64,000 nt of DNA, from positions 558,001 through 622,000 of the forward strand of contig NZ_OY762426.1 in assembly GCF_963665675.1 (NCBI RefSeq). The letters run 5' to 3'. The stretch's first letter is position 1, and each line of letters begins with the position of its first letter. This stretch comes from an uncultured Methanolobus sp. Its GTDB lineage: Archaea > Halobacteriota > Methanosarcinia > Methanosarcinales > Methanosarcinaceae. Under the pieces are notes generated by a model. It searched no databases. It was given only the letters and a program-made list of their open reading frames with translations, and had not been told where the DNA came from. The position numbers and the translations under genes are program-made. Below, one piece after another: positions 9,122 through 18,107 of this stretch.

Positions 9122-10101
9122 ATCGTAACCCTCGGGTCAAGTTTCCCGTATATCTTGTCAACCAGCAGATTGCAGATAAGTATGGAAACTGCAATTACCA
9201 GCAGGATTCCCTGAATGAGCGGATAATCACGACCTACAACAGCACTTCGCAGGGTCATTCCAATTCCAGGATAAGAAAATACACTCTCCACCAGCACAAC
9301 TCCACCCATCATGATACCTATCATGAACCCTGCTCTTGTCACCACCGGAAGTAATGCATTTCTGAGTGCATGCCTGGTCCATACCGTTTTTTCACCCAGT
9401 CCTTTAGCCCGGGCGGTTCGGATATAATCCTTCGTGGTTACTGTGATCAAGGTATTTCTGGTGAGTAAATAGACACCGGTAAGTTGTGCCAGTGACAGGG
9501 TCATAACAGGCAGGAAGGCATGGTATAATATATCCCATAGCTGTTCTGCAAGTCCACTGTAGTGTGCAAAGGGAGTGATTGCACCTGCAAGCGGAAAAAG
9601 TCTGAAATGTACGCTAAAGATAAGAAGAAGTATCAGGCCAAGCAAAAATGAAGGTATTTCAGCAAAAGCTATCATGCCGGTCATCATTAACCTGTCACTT
9701 CCTTTTTTCCGGTTCTTTGCCGAGAATGTTCCAAGAATCACACCGGCAACCGTGCTGATAACTGTTGACCCAAAGACTATCATCATAGTCCAGGGAAGAT
9801 GGAGCATTATCACATCACTGACCGGCATTTTGTAGTATATGCTCCTCCCAAGGTCAGCTTTGAGCAGGTTCTTCAAATATACCAGGAATTGTTCGTGCAC
9901 TGGTTTATCCAGTCCGTAATAGCTCATGTAATACTGCCGCTGTTCATCTGTCATTATAATGACCTCATCTCCTGAATCGTCGTCGGACGTTGTGGAGAAT
10001 GGGTCTCCCGGCATCATTCGAGGGAGGAAGAAATTAATGACAAGAATTACAAAAAGTGTTAACACTAACCTGAAAACAAATGAATTCCTGTCATTTTTCA
10101 T
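9118..10101 (-). CDS. ABC importer permease, DppB/NikB type
   Basis: A 327-residue permease. The N-terminal segment with LPRMMPGDPF and the loop YYGLDKPVHEQFLVYL are DppB hallmarks. The EAA loop is IRTARAKGLGEKTVWTRHALRNALLPV. It starts 15 bases after the methyltransferase stop and overlaps the next permease by four bases. The DDDSGDE stretch in the outer loop is acidic and differs from the first importer's loop. Confidence 0.9.
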   Translation of the reverse strand: MKNDRNSFVFRLVLTLFVILVINFFLPRMMPGDPFSTTSDDDSGDEVIIMTDEQRQYYMSYYGLDKPVHEQFLVYLKNLLKADLGRSIYYKMPVSDVIMLHLPWTMMIVFGSTVISTVAGVILGTFSAKNRKKGSDRLMMTGMIAFAEIPSFLLGLILLLIFSVHFRLFPLAGAITPFAHYSGLAEQLWDILYHAFLPVMTLSLAQLTGVYLLTRNTLITVTTKDYIRTARAKGLGEKTVWTRHALRNALLPVVTRAGFMIGIMMGGVVLVESVFSYPGIGMTLRSAVVGRDYPLIQGILLVIAVSILICNLLVDKIYGKLDPRVTI

Positions 10102-10116
10102 ACAATCATCCTGCCG

Positions 10117-10968
10117 TTAAACTTCCCAGACCATCATACCAGTGTACACATCTGACTCTGAAACATATTTTCCATCTACAGCGACATTTTGATAATAATC
10201 CATTATCTTCTGTTTTGTTTCATCATCAAAATCCTGACCTCGTCCAATGAAGTCAATTGCACGGTCTGCTGTTTCCTGCCAGCTTGCTTCCTCTTTCCAC
10301 TCTGCATGATTGAGTTTGACAGACGGCCTGTAACCCGCGAGATAGAGATACATGAAAGGGAAGTTCATCCCCCCATTCATGTTATTCGCTGAACTTTCAC
10401 CAAGTATTGAGCTGCGGATATCGCGATATGCTTTATCTTCTTTCCTTCTCAGGAAATTACTGTAATAGCAAAACTTCCTTGAGCATGCCATCATCCTTTC
10501 GAAACTCTCAACGTCTTTTATTCCGGGAGTCATAGAGGCAATTACAAGGTCGAATTCATTTCTGAATCCAAGCTCGTCTATGTCTGCGGTCCACCAGGAG
10601 CATTCAATGATATCTATAGGAAGTGACTCCTGTTTTACAGAATCTTTAAGTCTGTCGAGCATTCCGGAAGATATGTCAAGCGAAGTAACGTCTGCTCCCA
10701 TTTTTGAAAGAGGAAGGGATAAAGTCCCGGGGCCGCATCCAATATCCAGAATCCTTGCTCCATCCGGCTCAAACCCACATTCATCAAGGAATGCAAGAAT
10801 TTCATCGGTTTTCTTCTGTCTCCTGTCCTTCTCCATATTTTTGGCATAGGTCACTGAACGTTTGTTCCAGACTTCTGCCATCCTGCCCTCATCCTGAATA
10901 TTCATACGATTGCCGGAAACTTTATTCCAGCAGTCGATCAGGTTTTTGATATTATCTTTTTGCTGCAA
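10117..10968 (-). CDS. Class I SAM-dependent methyltransferase in importer operon
   Basis: A 283-residue cytoplasmic protein. Motif I is ILDIGCGPGTLSLPLSKMG, followed by an acidic strand end (SLDISSGML) and a motif-IV region FDLVIASMTPG, all typical of Rossmann-fold methyltransferases. The start is a TTG preceded by GAGGGAT; an internal ATG 21 codons later would remove conserved sequence. It lies between the binding protein and permease genes. It is clearly related to the methyltransferase at 20807-21649, sharing the WNK region near the N-terminus and the VIAS motif. The substrate is not recognisable. Methylation of an imported or exported chelator or metalloid is possible but unproven. Confidence 0.85.
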   Translation of the reverse strand: MQQKDNIKNLIDCWNKVSGNRMNIQDEGRMAEVWNKRSVTYAKNMEKDRRQKKTDEILAFLDECGFEPDGARILDIGCGPGTLSLPLSKMGADVTSLDISSGMLDRLKDSVKQESLPIDIIECSWWTADIDELGFRNEFDLVIASMTPGIKDVESFERMMACSRKFCYYSNFLRRKEDKAYRDIRSSILGESSANNMNGGMNFPFMYLYLAGYRPSVKLNHAEWKEEASWQETADRAIDFIGRGQDFDDETKQKIMDYYQNVAVDGKYVSESDVYTGMMVWEV

Positions 10969-10969
10969 T

Positions 10970-12598
10970 TCAATCCCTCTTCAGGTATGAAAAAATACAG
11001 TGTGTTTTTGCATGATGGTCATAAGCACTCACCCATCCATCATAAGTTGAAATACGCCACGCATCATATTTTGTAGTATAATAAAGAGGTATTGTGGGGA
11101 TATCATCTGCAAGCACGGCCTGCATTTCATATACTATTTCTTTGCGTTTCTCATCATCAAGTTCCTGTAATTCCTGTGTTCCAAGGTCATTCAGGGTGTC
11201 ATTGTGATAACCAAATATTGCTGCACCGGAGGCCACACTATCTGATCCTGAATTTGTATCACAATATCTTGTGCGGAGATAATCAGCATCTCTTCCCCAG
11301 CCACCAAAGCCACTTATTGCAAGCTCAAAGTCTCCGGTATTCAGGTTTGCATCACGGGACTTGCTTTCAAGAGCTTTGACCTGAACATCGATACCAACTT
11401 CACTGAGTCTCTCTTTTATAAGTTCTCCAATACGAACTTCACCGCTTCCAAGCGACAATATATATGATAATGATTCTCCATTCTTATCGCGTACTCCGTC
11501 ACCATCGGTATCAATCCATCCTGCTTCGTCCAGTAATTCTCCGGCTTTGTCAGGATTATATTCATATTCTGGTTGGTCAGAATTGTACCATATGTGGTCT
11601 TCAGGAAGTATGCCCATTTCTCCTGGTTTTCCTGCACCTCTACCTATCGTTTCCACCAGTTCTTCACGATCGATGGCATAAACAAAAGCCTGTCTTATCT
11701 TTTTGTCATTAAGCTCAGTGCATTTGTTCATGTTGAAATAGAACTGGTATCCCCAGAAAGCAGGCTGCTGTACGACCCTTATAGCAGGGTCTGATGTAAA
11801 GCGATCAAGAGTGTCAGGTGATATGCTTGTGAAATCAATTTCACCCTGTTCAAAAGAAACCAGTGCATCACTGACAGGAACAAATTCGACAGCTTCAACG
11901 GCAGTATCAGAACCCCAGAAGTTCTCGTTTGTTACAAACCTGTATGTTCCATGCTCTTTATTATATTCTTCAAGAAGGAACGGACCTGTTCCGGTTACTG
12001 CTTCAGGATCAAGAAAACCTGTAGGGTCATCTATATTTTCGTATATATGTTTTGGTATGACCTTAAAACCGGTCATTTCGTAAAGAAATGATGACACGGG
12101 TTGAGTGAGTATGAATTTGACAGTATTGCCATCTACTACCTGAACACTATCTACAACTCCATCCTCAATTCCTCCGGATACTGGTATATTTTTCTGTTCA
12201 TAATCAAAAGTGAATTGTACATCATCTGCTGTAAATGGCTCTCCGTCACTCCAGCTTACACCTTCACGGAGATAGAATGTATATTCCATTCCATCTGAAC
12301 TGGTTTCCCAGCTTTCAGCCAGCCAGGGGACTATACCTGTATCACTTCTTTCTACCAGACAGTCGAAGATCATTCCAACCTTTGATGACCCCGGACCTCT
12401 TGGATATATTGAGAATGGCTGTGGATAGCCGTAATCTCCACCACTCAGGCGGACAACATCAACTTTCTCAGATCCTGCATCGGTATCTGAGGTAGTGATA
12501 CTGGCCTGAGTATCTTTCTGATCAACACAGCCTGCGGTCATTAAGACCAGAAATATCAGGAATGCTGAAAATAATATCAATAACCTTTTTTTATTCAT
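10970..12598 (-). CDS. Peptide/nickel-type ABC importer, substrate-binding lipoprotein
   Basis: A 542-residue SBP family 5 protein. A signal peptide ends in the lipobox LMTAGC, followed by an Asp/Thr-rich linker, then the family body with YTFYLREGVSWSDGEPFTADDV and the C-terminal DDIPTIPLYYTT. The ATG at 12598 is chosen because AGGTG lies upstream and the signal peptide starts there; an earlier in-frame ATG at 12637 would add 13 non-signal residues. It is the first gene of a seven-gene minus-strand operon: binding protein, methyltransferase, two permeases, fused ATPase, exporter pair. Confidence 0.92.
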   Translation of the reverse strand: MNKKRLLILFSAFLIFLVLMTAGCVDQKDTQASITTSDTDAGSEKVDVVRLSGGDYGYPQPFSIYPRGPGSSKVGMIFDCLVERSDTGIVPWLAESWETSSDGMEYTFYLREGVSWSDGEPFTADDVQFTFDYEQKNIPVSGGIEDGVVDSVQVVDGNTVKFILTQPVSSFLYEMTGFKVIPKHIYENIDDPTGFLDPEAVTGTGPFLLEEYNKEHGTYRFVTNENFWGSDTAVEAVEFVPVSDALVSFEQGEIDFTSISPDTLDRFTSDPAIRVVQQPAFWGYQFYFNMNKCTELNDKKIRQAFVYAIDREELVETIGRGAGKPGEMGILPEDHIWYNSDQPEYEYNPDKAGELLDEAGWIDTDGDGVRDKNGESLSYILSLGSGEVRIGELIKERLSEVGIDVQVKALESKSRDANLNTGDFELAISGFGGWGRDADYLRTRYCDTNSGSDSVASGAAIFGYHNDTLNDLGTQELQELDDEKRKEIVYEMQAVLADDIPTIPLYYTTKYDAWRISTYDGWVSAYDHHAKTHCIFSYLKRD

Positions 12599-12650
12599 TA
12601 CATAACACCTTACATTTATGATATATCTAAAAGTCAACTGTAATTCTTAT

Positions 12651-12658
12651 CGATTATA
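12651..12658 (-). promoter_or_regulatory. Candidate TATA box for second importer operon
   Basis: The minus strand reads CATATAATCG about 55 bases before the ATG at 12598, leaving room for a short leader that includes the AGGTG ribosome site. It was found by eye only. Confidence 0.3.
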
Positions 12659-12818
12659 TGAACGGGATTCGATATTACACTATTCTATAAATGTATTACT
12701 AAATACCCTGTATTGTAATTTGAATATGATAACTTATATTTTCCATTTATTTCAGTTCTACTAATTACTGGAATAGGCTTTTTGTTTTAAGAATATTGGA
12801 CTGGCACTAAAAAGAGAT

Positions 12819-12849
12819 ACACAATCCTGGCAGGATGCCACGATTGTGT
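12819..12849 (-). terminator. Strong hairpin with U-rich tail downstream of metal-chelate operon
   Basis: ACACAATC-C-TGGCA-GGA-TGCCA-C-GATTGTGT forms a 13-bp stem with one mismatch. On the minus strand it is followed by ATCTCTTTTTAG. It lies about 70 bases past the stop of the binding-protein gene at 12921. Confidence 0.55.
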
Positions 12850-12875
12850 GTAGAATCATACGTGGGTTCTTTTAC

Positions 12876-12917
12876 TCCTAAAAAAGTTCCATGTTATTGC
12901 TAACATGGATTTTAGGA
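12876..12917 (-). terminator. Two-part hairpin immediately after binding-protein stop
   Basis: An inner perfect stem CCATGTTA-TTGC-TAACATGG (12889-12908) is enclosed by TCCTAAAA/TTTTAGGA. It begins three bases after the stop codon at 12921. No U-run follows directly, so it may protect the 3' end of the mRNA or act together with the hairpin at 12819. Confidence 0.5.
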
Positions 12918-12920
12918 ATT

Positions 12921-14168
12921 TCAGGTACAAGTTGGACATTCATCTACAGTCCAGTCCATCCATTGTGCTGAACGTAATTCCTTTGCAGTTTCAAGATCCA
13001 CGCCATAGACATTCTGGTAGAATCCAAGTAGCCATTCTTCAAGCTGCACATCCTCAAACAGTTCCGGATAAGTGCCGGTTGCAATTACCATCACATCGAT
13101 AGGATACTCAAGTCTTTTTGCACAGTTGCATGGAGACCAGGGGAAAGCTGATACTCTTCTGTTCTTGATTGCATCCATTTCCTGAAGGTCCTGGTAATAC
13201 GGTGCTTCATAAAGTTCAAGAGGCGGATGATACCCTGAAGCTGTACACAAAACTATGACATCCGGGTTAAGTGCCAGCAGATGCTCTGCACTTACCGTCT
13301 TGAAATATCCTTCTTCCCGGAATGCATTGTTTGCATTTACTATATCCTCAATGAAGAAGGATTCAATTGTATCAAGTCCGAATACCTGTCCGGCACCGCC
13401 CTGTCCCCGTGCTTTCGGAGATGCTCCGAATATCAGCACATTGGTTTTATCCTCTTCCTGAATGTCCTGCGTCCGCTTACTTACAAAACTGACCTGGTTT
13501 TCAAGATAGTCTGCAATAACCTGTGTTTTATCTTCTTTTCCAAATACCTGCCCGATTATATTAATCTCATCGGATATGGTGGTCATGTCAGGAGAATCGT
13601 AGCAATTGGGGTCATAGAGAACAACTATCGGAATACCAAGTGATTCCATTGTATCGATGCTTTTCTGAGTATTCTCGTCGTCGAGATCTCGTAATGAGCA
13701 ACTTCCAATTCTTACAATCACAACATCCGGCTCAAGACTTGCAAGGGTTTCATAGTTCACTGCGGAACCGGAAGATACGAAGAGTGGAAGGTCCATAATA
13801 CCTGGATTAAGATATGTCACAGGGTTCATTCCATCCTCGTATTCGTAGGTTTCCCCACCTACGGTTTCATATGAATAGTTAAAATTGCGCTGTAGACAGC
13901 TTGAACCAACTCCTACAAGAGTGTCCTGAACACCGATTGCTGTCATCACTCCTTCAACCAGACCATCACTTATAGTGGCAACCCTTTCAATATCAGCGGG
14001 AATCTGAACTTCCACGCCACGACTATCAACAACTGTTCTGTATTGCACTTCATCCGTTACTTCATCTGACACAATACTATTATCTGTTACATTTTCTGTG
14101 CACCCGGCACTTAGCAGAATGCACAGCAATATTCCCAACATTGCAATATACTGTACCTTTGATTTCAT
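12921..14168 (-). CDS. Iron/cobalamin-type ABC importer, substrate-binding lipoprotein
   Basis: A 415-residue helical-backbone (class III) binding protein. The lipobox LLSAGC follows a signal peptide that starts at the ATG at 14168; an upstream in-frame ATG at 14210 is outside the signal. The body carries VVDSRGVEVQIPADIERVATI and SLEPDVVIVRIG, typical of the PBP2 family for siderophores, haem or cobalamin. Cysteines are unusually frequent: C-L-Q, SPCNCAKR near the C-terminal lobe and a terminal DECPTCT. Thiol ligation of a metal or chelate is therefore conceivable. It is the last gene of the cluster. Confidence 0.88.
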   Translation of the reverse strand: MKSKVQYIAMLGILLCILLSAGCTENVTDNSIVSDEVTDEVQYRTVVDSRGVEVQIPADIERVATISDGLVEGVMTAIGVQDTLVGVGSSCLQRNFNYSYETVGGETYEYEDGMNPVTYLNPGIMDLPLFVSSGSAVNYETLASLEPDVVIVRIGSCSLRDLDDENTQKSIDTMESLGIPIVVLYDPNCYDSPDMTTISDEINIIGQVFGKEDKTQVIADYLENQVSFVSKRTQDIQEEDKTNVLIFGASPKARGQGGAGQVFGLDTIESFFIEDIVNANNAFREEGYFKTVSAEHLLALNPDVIVLCTASGYHPPLELYEAPYYQDLQEMDAIKNRRVSAFPWSPCNCAKRLEYPIDVMVIATGTYPELFEDVQLEEWLLGFYQNVYGVDLETAKELRSAQWMDWTVDECPTCT

Positions 14169-14203
14169 TTTTAATCCTCGATAAAAAAAAGTAATTCCGG
14201 TTT

Positions 14204-14983
14204 CTACCACACTCTGGCAGAAACACTTCTGGGTAACACCATTCTAATTCCATCTAACGACTTGACCGCACACATGTCCTGATAAACATCATTGAGCACG
14301 GACTCAGTTATCACATCATGTGGCGGACCCTGACAAAGAATGCCACTCCTGTTCATTACCACAACTTTGTCGCAGAACCAGGATACGTGATTAGGATCAT
14401 GACTGCATGCAAGAACCGTTATTCCCTGGTCTTTGACTTTCCTCATCAAATCCCATATACGCATCTGGTTACTGAAATCCAGAGCAGATGTAGGTTCATC
14501 CAGAAAAATTATTCTCGTTTCCTGTGCAATTGCCCTTGCTATCAGTACCATCTGGCGTTGTCCTCCTGACAGCTGATTGTAAGGCTGATCTGCCAGGTGG
14601 GAGATGTCAAGTAATTCCAGAGCATTCCACGCTTTTTCCTTGTCCTCCCGGCTGATTCCAAAAAATCCTCCAAGATGCGGGGTTCTTCCCATCAGGACGA
14701 CTTCCTTGACAAGATACGGAAAAGGCGGTTTATGTTCCTGGGGAACATATGCAACGATTTTTGCCATATCTTCGATGCTGCATTCTTTAATGTCCACACC
14801 GTCCATTACAACCGAACCCATATGATATTTCAGAAAATTCATGCAGCATTTGAACAGGGTTGTTTTCCCACAGCCGTTTGGTCCGAAAAGCCCGCATAAC
14901 TGTCCTTCTTCAACATTGAAAGACAGGTCATCCAGAATCCGGGTGGTCCCGTAGTTAAAATGAATGTTGTTCACTTTCAGCAT
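14204..14983 (-). CDS. Iron/cobalamin-type ABC importer ATPase (FecE/BtuD-like)
   Basis: A 259-residue ATPase with Walker A GPNGCGKTT, signature LSGGQRQMVLIARA and Walker B IIFLDEPTSALD. The ATG at 14983 has a strong GGGGTGA just upstream that also contains the stop of the permease gene. A start at 15043 would add a sequence unlike the family. It pairs with the permease at 14988-16076. Confidence 0.92.
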   Translation of the reverse strand: MLKVNNIHFNYGTTRILDDLSFNVEEGQLCGLFGPNGCGKTTLFKCCMNFLKYHMGSVVMDGVDIKECSIEDMAKIVAYVPQEHKPPFPYLVKEVVLMGRTPHLGGFFGISREDKEKAWNALELLDISHLADQPYNQLSGGQRQMVLIARAIAQETRIIFLDEPTSALDFSNQMRIWDLMRKVKDQGITVLACSHDPNHVSWFCDKVVVMNRSGILCQGPPHDVITESVLNDVYQDMCAVKSLDGIRMVLPRSVSARVW

Positions 14984-14987
14984 GTGG

Positions 14988-16076
14988 TCACCCCAGTAAT
15001 GATCTGCCTTTATTTCGCAGAAGATAACACAAATATGGTGCACCGACTATCGAAGTTATAATTCCTACAGGAATCTCCGAGGTTGTCAGGGTCCTTGCCA
15101 TAGTGTCACAGATAATAAGGTAAATACTTCCCAGCATAGCGGCAGACGGGATAACAAATCTGTTATCAGGTCCGAGTATCATCCTGGCGGCATGTGGCAT
15201 CATAAGTCCGACCCATGCAATTATACCCACAGTGGAAACAGCTATGGCAGTCACAAGTGTCGCAATAGTAATTATGATAAGTTTTGATCTTTCAGGGTTG
15301 ACACCAAGTGCTTTTGCTTCTTCATCTCCCATGGAAAGTATGTTGAGTTTCCATGAATAGGACCACATTATCAGGAACGAAACGAACACTATCGGAACAG
15401 TGAGAAATACGTCCTGCCAGGTTGCATAATAGAATCCTCCCATGAGCCAGAATACAATTTCACGAAGTGCAGAGTCACTTGCCATGTATTTTAGCAGGGA
15501 CACCAGTGCTGAGAATATCGATCCGATTATTACTCCGCCAAGTATCAGGGTTACTATGGGTGTCTGGCCACGTGTCCTTGCAAGTGTGTATGCTGCTACT
15601 ACTGCCAGAGAACCGAATATGAATGCGGATATCTGAACGGAACTAAATATAGAAGGATAAACAATTCCAAGTGCTGCACCAAATGCAGCACCTGACGATA
15701 CACCAAGAATGTAAGGTTCTACAAGCGGATTTCTAAAACAGCCCTGGAAAACAGCACCAGAACTTGCAAGTGCAGCTCCGACAGTTATTGCAAGCAGAAC
15801 TCGTGGGAGACGAATGTTCCATATGATTGTGTTATGCAATTTACTGACATTGGAAACATCTCCATAAAGGCCCATATTTGCTAGTATGGTCGCATAGACA
15901 TCTGTAAATGAGATGTCATATGCTCCCATAACCATGGCAATGGCTGCTGCAAATAACAAAACCAGGAAAAATATGAAAAGAATTCCATATTTCCGCATAT
16001 CAGAGAATGTTTCAATATTTGCTTCGCATTCGTCTTTTGAACGGATGCCTTTCCTGAAAACTTCAAACATTTCCAT
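14988..16076 (-). CDS. Iron/cobalamin-type ABC importer permease (FecCD family)
   Basis: A 362-residue FecCD permease with about ten membrane segments. Family motifs include WNIRLPRVLLAITVGAALA, the GxxFQ-type GAVFQGCFRNPLVEPYILG and WVGLMMPHAARMILGPDNR. The cytoplasmic N-terminus of about 30 residues is longer than usual. It lies between its ATPase (14204-14983) and the ATPase of the first system. Confidence 0.92.
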   Translation of the reverse strand: MEMFEVFRKGIRSKDECEANIETFSDMRKYGILFIFFLVLLFAAAIAMVMGAYDISFTDVYATILANMGLYGDVSNVSKLHNTIIWNIRLPRVLLAITVGAALASSGAVFQGCFRNPLVEPYILGVSSGAAFGAALGIVYPSIFSSVQISAFIFGSLAVVAAYTLARTRGQTPIVTLILGGVIIGSIFSALVSLLKYMASDSALREIVFWLMGGFYYATWQDVFLTVPIVFVSFLIMWSYSWKLNILSMGDEEAKALGVNPERSKLIIITIATLVTAIAVSTVGIIAWVGLMMPHAARMILGPDNRFVIPSAAMLGSIYLIICDTMARTLTTSEIPVGIITSIVGAPYLCYLLRNKGRSLLG

Positions 16077-16081
16077 TCCCC

Positions 16082-16903
16082 TTAAGCTTCAAATCTGTCT
16101 GTAGCCTGCATCATGCAGGCATCAGCGGCCAGTCCCACCTGCTTAAGAGGCATCACATATGGAATTCCTGCATGTGTATGGACATGCGCTTCAACACCAT
16201 AGACCTGCTCGATGTTATCACATGTGAGCACTGATGCCGGATTGCCAGCAGATACGATCTTCCCATTTTTCATCATCAGGATCCAGTCTGAATACTTGGA
16301 AGCCATATTGAGATCATGAACAACCATCAATGCTGTCACATTTTTGTTATTGACAAGCGACCTCACATTTTCCATCACATCAAGCTGGTGCCAGATGTCA
16401 AGATTGCTTGTGGGTTCGTCAAGGAGAATAACCCCGGTTTCCTGTGCCAGGGCTCTTGCGATCAGAATCTTCTGTTGCTGGCCTCCGCTAAGTTCATCAA
16501 AATTACGTAAGGCCAGGTCATCAAGACCCATTTCCTCAAGAACCTGCCACACCTTTTCTTTATCATCTTCGTTACTGAACCATCCGAGATGAGGACGTCT
16601 TCCCATCATCACCGTTTCAAAAACAGTTGTAGGGAAGACCCTGTTCGAACTCTGGGGAACATAGGCAACATTTCTTGCCACTTCCATTCGTTTCATTTCA
16701 TGAATGTTGTTTTTGTCAACAAGAATGTTTCCGGATTCAGGTTTGAGAATCTTGTTAACACACTTGAGTAGCGTTGATTTGCCTGCTCCGTTTGGTCCTA
16801 CAATACTGACAAAGCTTGATCTGTCAATATCCACCGATACATCATGAAGTATTTTTGCGCTGTTATATCCAAAAGTGACATTGTTTACATTCACTGTAAC
16901 CAT
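16082..16903 (-). CDS. Iron/cobalamin-type ABC importer ATPase
   Basis: A 273-residue ATPase with Walker A GPNGAGKST, signature LSGGQQQKILIARA and Walker B VILLDEPTSNLD. The start ATG follows AAGGAG at the end of the upstream permease gene, so the two are probably coupled. A C-terminal extension contains histidines (VEAHVHTHAG) and cysteine (DACMMQ), a frequent feature of methanogen members of this family. Confidence 0.92.
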   Translation of the reverse strand: MVTVNVNNVTFGYNSAKILHDVSVDIDRSSFVSIVGPNGAGKSTLLKCVNKILKPESGNILVDKNNIHEMKRMEVARNVAYVPQSSNRVFPTTVFETVMMGRRPHLGWFSNEDDKEKVWQVLEEMGLDDLALRNFDELSGGQQQKILIARALAQETGVILLDEPTSNLDIWHQLDVMENVRSLVNNKNVTALMVVHDLNMASKYSDWILMMKNGKIVSAGNPASVLTCDNIEQVYGVEAHVHTHAGIPYVMPLKQVGLAADACMMQATDRFEA

Positions 16904-16904
16904 A

Positions 16905-18026
16905 TTACCAGAACTCCTTCTTCTTTCTCTTGAGTATCAGATACATGAAGAACGGCACTCCAAGCAGTGAAGTCATTATGCCGGTCGGAATGATAGTTGG
17001 CCTAATTAAGTTCATACCTGTAACATCAGCACATATCAGTACAAGTGCACCTAAAAGACCCGATGCAGGGAACAGGTATTTGTGATCCGAACCAATTAGC
17101 ATGCGTGCCATATGCGGTGCAACCAGCCCTATAAAAGCGATAGTTCCTGTAAAACAAACAATGGTCGCAATTAAAAGACTTGCAAGCAGCATACAGAACA
17201 TCCTGACCTTGTTGGCATCAATACCAAGACTTTTTGCATTTTCATCTCCTATTACCATGATATTCAGGTCGTTTGCCTTCAAGTACATCAATGGGACGCA
17301 AATAACAAAGACGCATAGCAGAAGCAGGAAATTGCTCCATGAAAAAGCAGACAGGTCTCCCATTCCCCAGCTCACCATCAGACGAAGCTGTTCATCCGTT
17401 GCAAAATACTTGAACAGATCAGTGAGAGAACTGAACAGGTAATTTATTGCAATTCCTGCAAGAATAAGGGTTTCTGAAGTAGCCCCTTTAAGGCTTGCAA
17501 GAGCAATGATGAACAGGGAGCACAGCATGGCAAACAAGAAAGCATTCCCCACAAGCAAATAAGGGCCACTTATTATTCCTACTCCCAATACGGCAGCAAC
17601 TGCAACTCCAAAACTTGCTCCTGAGGAAATACCAAGTGTGAACGGGCTTGCCAGGGGGTTTTTCAAAACCGATTGCATTACACATCCGCATACTCCCAGA
17701 CCAAAACCTGCCATAATACCGGCAACAATCCGGGGTAAACGAATATTCCAGACTACCTGAGAAGGAAGGCCGGAGGTTACAAACAGGTCAGGGAAATATC
17801 TGGAAATAAGAATCTTGTAGACTTCAATTACTGAAACTTCAAGGGGGCCGATGGTTACAAAAAAAGCTCCCAGTAAAATAATAAGAGCAAACATGCCGAT
17901 TAAAAGAATGATTTTTCTTCCAACATAACGCTGGTAATCATCCCTTACATCTGATTGCTGCCCATTACCAGAACCTTCAAAGTGATCCACCTTGTTTTTT
18001 GCTTCTTTTTTAAACAGGTTAGACAT
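16905..18026 (-). CDS. Iron/cobalamin-type ABC importer permease (FecCD family)
   Basis: A 373-residue FecCD permease with the motifs WNIRLPRIVAGIMAGFGLG, GCVMQSVLKNPLASPFTLG and GLVAPHMARMLIGSDHK. The ATG at 18026 has AGGTGA five bases upstream; a GTG at 18035 is the alternative. The N-terminus of about 40 residues before the first membrane segment is charged and cytoplasmic. It belongs with the binding protein at 18108 and the ATPase at 16082. Confidence 0.92.
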   Translation of the reverse strand: MSNLFKKEAKNKVDHFEGSGNGQQSDVRDDYQRYVGRKIILLIGMFALIILLGAFFVTIGPLEVSVIEVYKILISRYFPDLFVTSGLPSQVVWNIRLPRIVAGIMAGFGLGVCGCVMQSVLKNPLASPFTLGISSGASFGVAVAAVLGVGIISGPYLLVGNAFLFAMLCSLFIIALASLKGATSETLILAGIAINYLFSSLTDLFKYFATDEQLRLMVSWGMGDLSAFSWSNFLLLLCVFVICVPLMYLKANDLNIMVIGDENAKSLGIDANKVRMFCMLLASLLIATIVCFTGTIAFIGLVAPHMARMLIGSDHKYLFPASGLLGALVLICADVTGMNLIRPTIIPTGIMTSLLGVPFFMYLILKRKKKEFW

Positions 18027-18107
18027 CTTTTTCACCTAAAAATGAAGATGAAGAAACATACAACACAGCCTGAACTGCAAGTATGTTTCCTGTAATTACA
18101 TCTGATT

